Positions 3,363-5,157 of a DNA stretch of 5,157 nt are shown in pieces; the stretch's first letter is position 1; each line of letters begins with the position of its first letter. The DNA is taken from positions 1 through 5,157 of the forward strand of contig CAZHWO010000040.1 of the NCBI GenBank assembly GCA_964536075.1, given 5' to 3'. The translations under genes were made by a program, and so were the position numbers. The notes below the pieces were generated by a model. The model did not search any database. It worked only from the letters and a program-made list of their open reading frames with translations, and was not told where the DNA came from. The stretch is from JAAZHK01 sp964536075 (GTDB lineage: Bacteria; Bacillota_I; Bacilli_A; RF39; UBA660).

Positions 3363-5157
3363 AAAATAGTGACATTTGACTTGATTCAGGAAGATCTTTA
3401 AACATGCTCATTAAACGCATTTTATCTATTAAAGTAGATGAGAGTTTACCACGTTTAGCAAAGTCTTCAATACTAATAAAGGATTGCTTTTCTCGTTCTT
3501 TAATAATTGAGGTAGCTACTGTATCTCCTAATCCCTCAATAACCCTAAAAGGAGGAAGCAAAGTTGTTTCATCAAGTACTAAAAATTTATGGCCATCACT
3601 TTGATCAATATCAATGTTAGCAAATTTAATACCGCGAGCAGTCGCTTCTAACGCCATTTCTAAGGTTGATAAAATATTAACTTCTTTATTAGAAGCATCA
3701 TAGCCTTTAGCTTTAAGTTCTTCAATTCTTCTTTTTATAGCGTCATAACCTTTAATCATTGTTTCAATATCATAGTCATCACTACGAATCGAAAAATAAG
3801 CAGCATAATAATTAATCGGTTGATATACTTTAAACCACGCAATTCGAAGAGCACTCATAACATAAGCAACCGCATGGGCTTTAGGGAACATATATTTAAT
3901 CTTATAGCATGAATCAATATACCATTCTGGAACCCCTTTAGTCCGCATTTTTTCCGAATAAATTTTCCAGTTTTCGGGATCTTTACTAGCCTTCCCTTTA
4001 CGGACTAATTCCATAATTTTGAAAGCATCTTTGGAAGATAGATCTTTTTGCATTAAGTAGGTCATAATATCATCACGACAACCAATAACGTCCTTAAAGG
4101 GCACAATATTATTTCTAATTAATTCGGAGGCATTACCAGCCCAGACATCAGTACCATGCGATAAACCGGATATTTTAACTAATTCGCCAAAAGTTTGAGG
4201 TTTTGTTTCTTCCAACATTTGAATAACAAATTTAGTCCCTAATTCGGGAATCCCCAATGTACCAGTATGACACATAATTTGTTCAGGAGTAACATTTAAG
4301 GCTTTAGTGGAAGATAAGATACTCATAACCTTAGGATCATCAAAGGGCAAGGTCGTAACATCAATGCCTGATAAATCTTGAAGCATTCTTAAGATGGTTG
4401 GATCATCATGACCTAAGATATCTAATTTTAAAACATCCTGGTCAATAGCGTGATAATCAAAGTGGGTGGTTCGCCATAAAGAAGTATTATCATCAGCAGG
4501 ATATTGGAAAGGAGTAAAATCAAAGACATCCATATAAGCGGGAATAACCACAATACCACCCGGATGTTGGCCGGTGGTTCTTTTAACGCCGGTACAACCA
4601 ATCGCTAATCGCTCTATTTCAGCACTGCGAACATTAGTTATCCCTTTATCTTCAAAATAACCTTTAGCAAAACCATAAGCGGTTTTATCCGCTACCGTAC
4701 CAATGGTTCCAGCTCGGTAAACATTGTCAACCCCAAACAATTCTTTAGTATATTCATGAGCCTTCCATTGATATTCTCCGGAAAAATTAAGATCAATATC
4801 GGGTACCTTATCAGCATCAAAACCTAAGAAGGTGGCAAAGGGCATATCTTGGCCTTCTTTACCCATCTTATGGCCACATTTTGGACAGTTCATATCCGGT
4901 AAATCATAGCCACTGGAATAATCATCTGATAAAGGTTTACCATCAAGTTCAAATAGACTATGTTGGCAGGAAGGACATAAATAGTGAGCGGGAAGCGGAT
5001 TAACTTCCGTTATTCCCATCATCGTCGCTACAAAACTAGAACCGACTGATCCCCTACTACCGACTAAATAACCATCATCATTACTTTTCTTAACTAATTT
5101 TTGGGCAATTAAGTAGATAACATCAAAACCACCCTTAATAATACCACTAAGTTCAGC
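3361..5157 (-). CDS. polC: DNA polymerase III PolC-type alpha subunit, C-terminal 598 residues
   Basis: The reading frame is open to the right edge, so the true start lies outside; an internal Met at 5022 is not the start. PolC is the replicative polymerase of low-GC Gram-positives, about 1,400-1,450 residues, with N-terminal, PHP and exonuclease parts missing here. In visible numbering: GYLVGSRGSVGSS (29-41) is the nucleotide-binding palm motif. CPSC and CPKC (Cys61, 64, 91, 94) form the PolC zinc finger. PDIDLNFSG holds catalytic Asp120 and Asp122, and KLDILGHDDPT holds the third, Asp246. TGQHPGG (195-201) follows the palm, SGLSHGTDVWAGNA (330-343) and YMFPKAHAVAYV (422-433) are finger motifs, and EGLGD (541-545) is a helix-hairpin-helix for duplex DNA. 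The C-terminal QMSLF is a beta-clamp binding peptide, a variant of QLSLF. All hallmark residues are intact. Transcription ends at the hairpin overlapping the stop. Confidence 0.98.
   Translation of the reverse strand, partial: AELSGIIKGGFDVIYLIAQKLVKKSNDDGYLVGSRGSVGSSFVATMMGITEVNPLPAHYLCPSCQHSLFELDGKPLSDDYSSGYDLPDMNCPKCGHKMGKEGQDMPFATFLGFDADKVPDIDLNFSGEYQWKAHEYTKELFGVDNVYRAGTIGTVADKTAYGFAKGYFEDKGITNVRSAEIERLAIGCTGVKRTTGQHPGGIVVIPAYMDVFDFTPFQYPADDNTSLWRTTHFDYHAIDQDVLKLDILGHDDPTILRMLQDLSGIDVTTLPFDDPKVMSILSSTKALNVTPEQIMCHTGTLGIPELGTKFVIQMLEETKPQTFGELVKISGLSHGTDVWAGNASELIRNNIVPFKDVIGCRDDIMTYLMQKDLSSKDAFKIMELVRKGKASKDPENWKIYSEKMRTKGVPEWYIDSCYKIKYMFPKAHAVAYVMSALRIAWFKVYQPINYYAAYFSIRSDDYDIETMIKGYDAIKRRIEELKAKGYDASNKEVNILSTLEMALEATARGIKFANIDIDQSDGHKFLVLDETTLLPPFRVIEGLGDTVATSIIKEREKQSFISIEDFAKRGKLSSTLIDKMRLMSMFKDLPESSQMSLF

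Noticed and set aside
3404..3604. Plus-strand ORF of 66 codons
   Set aside because: It lies entirely antisense to conserved C-terminal polC codons and has no independent support.
5020..5022. Met codon as the polC start
   Set aside because: The same frame continues open to position 5157 and encodes the conserved GYLVGSRGSVGSS motif, so the gene is cut by the window edge rather than starting here.
165..5157. TGA=Trp genetic code, considered because of the low GC and mollicute-like composition
   Set aside because: Tryptophans checked in each Trp-containing gene are TGG, all genes reach normal length under the standard code, and the stops are TAA or TAG. Code 4 has no positive support here.

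Overview
The window is AT-rich and all five protein genes and the one tRNA lie on the minus strand. A PolC-type replicative polymerase points to Bacillota or a close relative such as Mycoplasmatota-like gut lineages. A D-Ala-D-Ala ligase-like gene suggests a peptidoglycan-making cell. Every tryptophan codon checked is TGG, all stops are TAA or TAG, and no gene is interrupted by TGA. The standard bacterial code therefore explains the window, and nothing supports the TGA=Trp mycoplasma code. The genus cannot be fixed from this sequence.

In the direction of transcription (right to left), the window opens with the C-terminal 598 codons of polC. They carry the catalytic aspartates, the Zn-finger cysteines, a helix-hairpin-helix and a C-terminal clamp-binding peptide, and end in an intrinsic terminator that overlaps the stop codon. 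A new promoter with an extended -10 then starts a tight pair: an alpha/beta hydrolase, followed 9 bases later by a five-helix membrane protein. The membrane protein resembles the N-terminal membrane domain that I recall being fused to MurF-type ligases in some bacteria, but no ligase domain follows. A second good sigma-A-type promoter, with a small inverted repeat over its -10, drives a divergent D-Ala-D-Ala ligase-like gene. A class I glutamine amidotransferase / gamma-glutamyl hydrolase-like gene follows. Last comes tRNA-Lys(CTT), which appears to have its own promoter.

The ligase, the orphan membrane domain and the gamma-glutamyl hydrolase-like protein suggest a small cell-wall cluster; this is inference from order and family. 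The most unusual spot is the ligase-amidotransferase junction. The last four ligase codons form the 5' arm of a perfect 12-bp hairpin with the stop codon in its loop. The downstream gene has no Shine-Dalgarno sequence next to its ATG, but a strong one lies just before the hairpin. Folding would bring that site to about 13 nt from the ATG. No mobile element, CRISPR array or clear horizontal insertion is visible, and no gene-free stretch exceeds about 80 bases.
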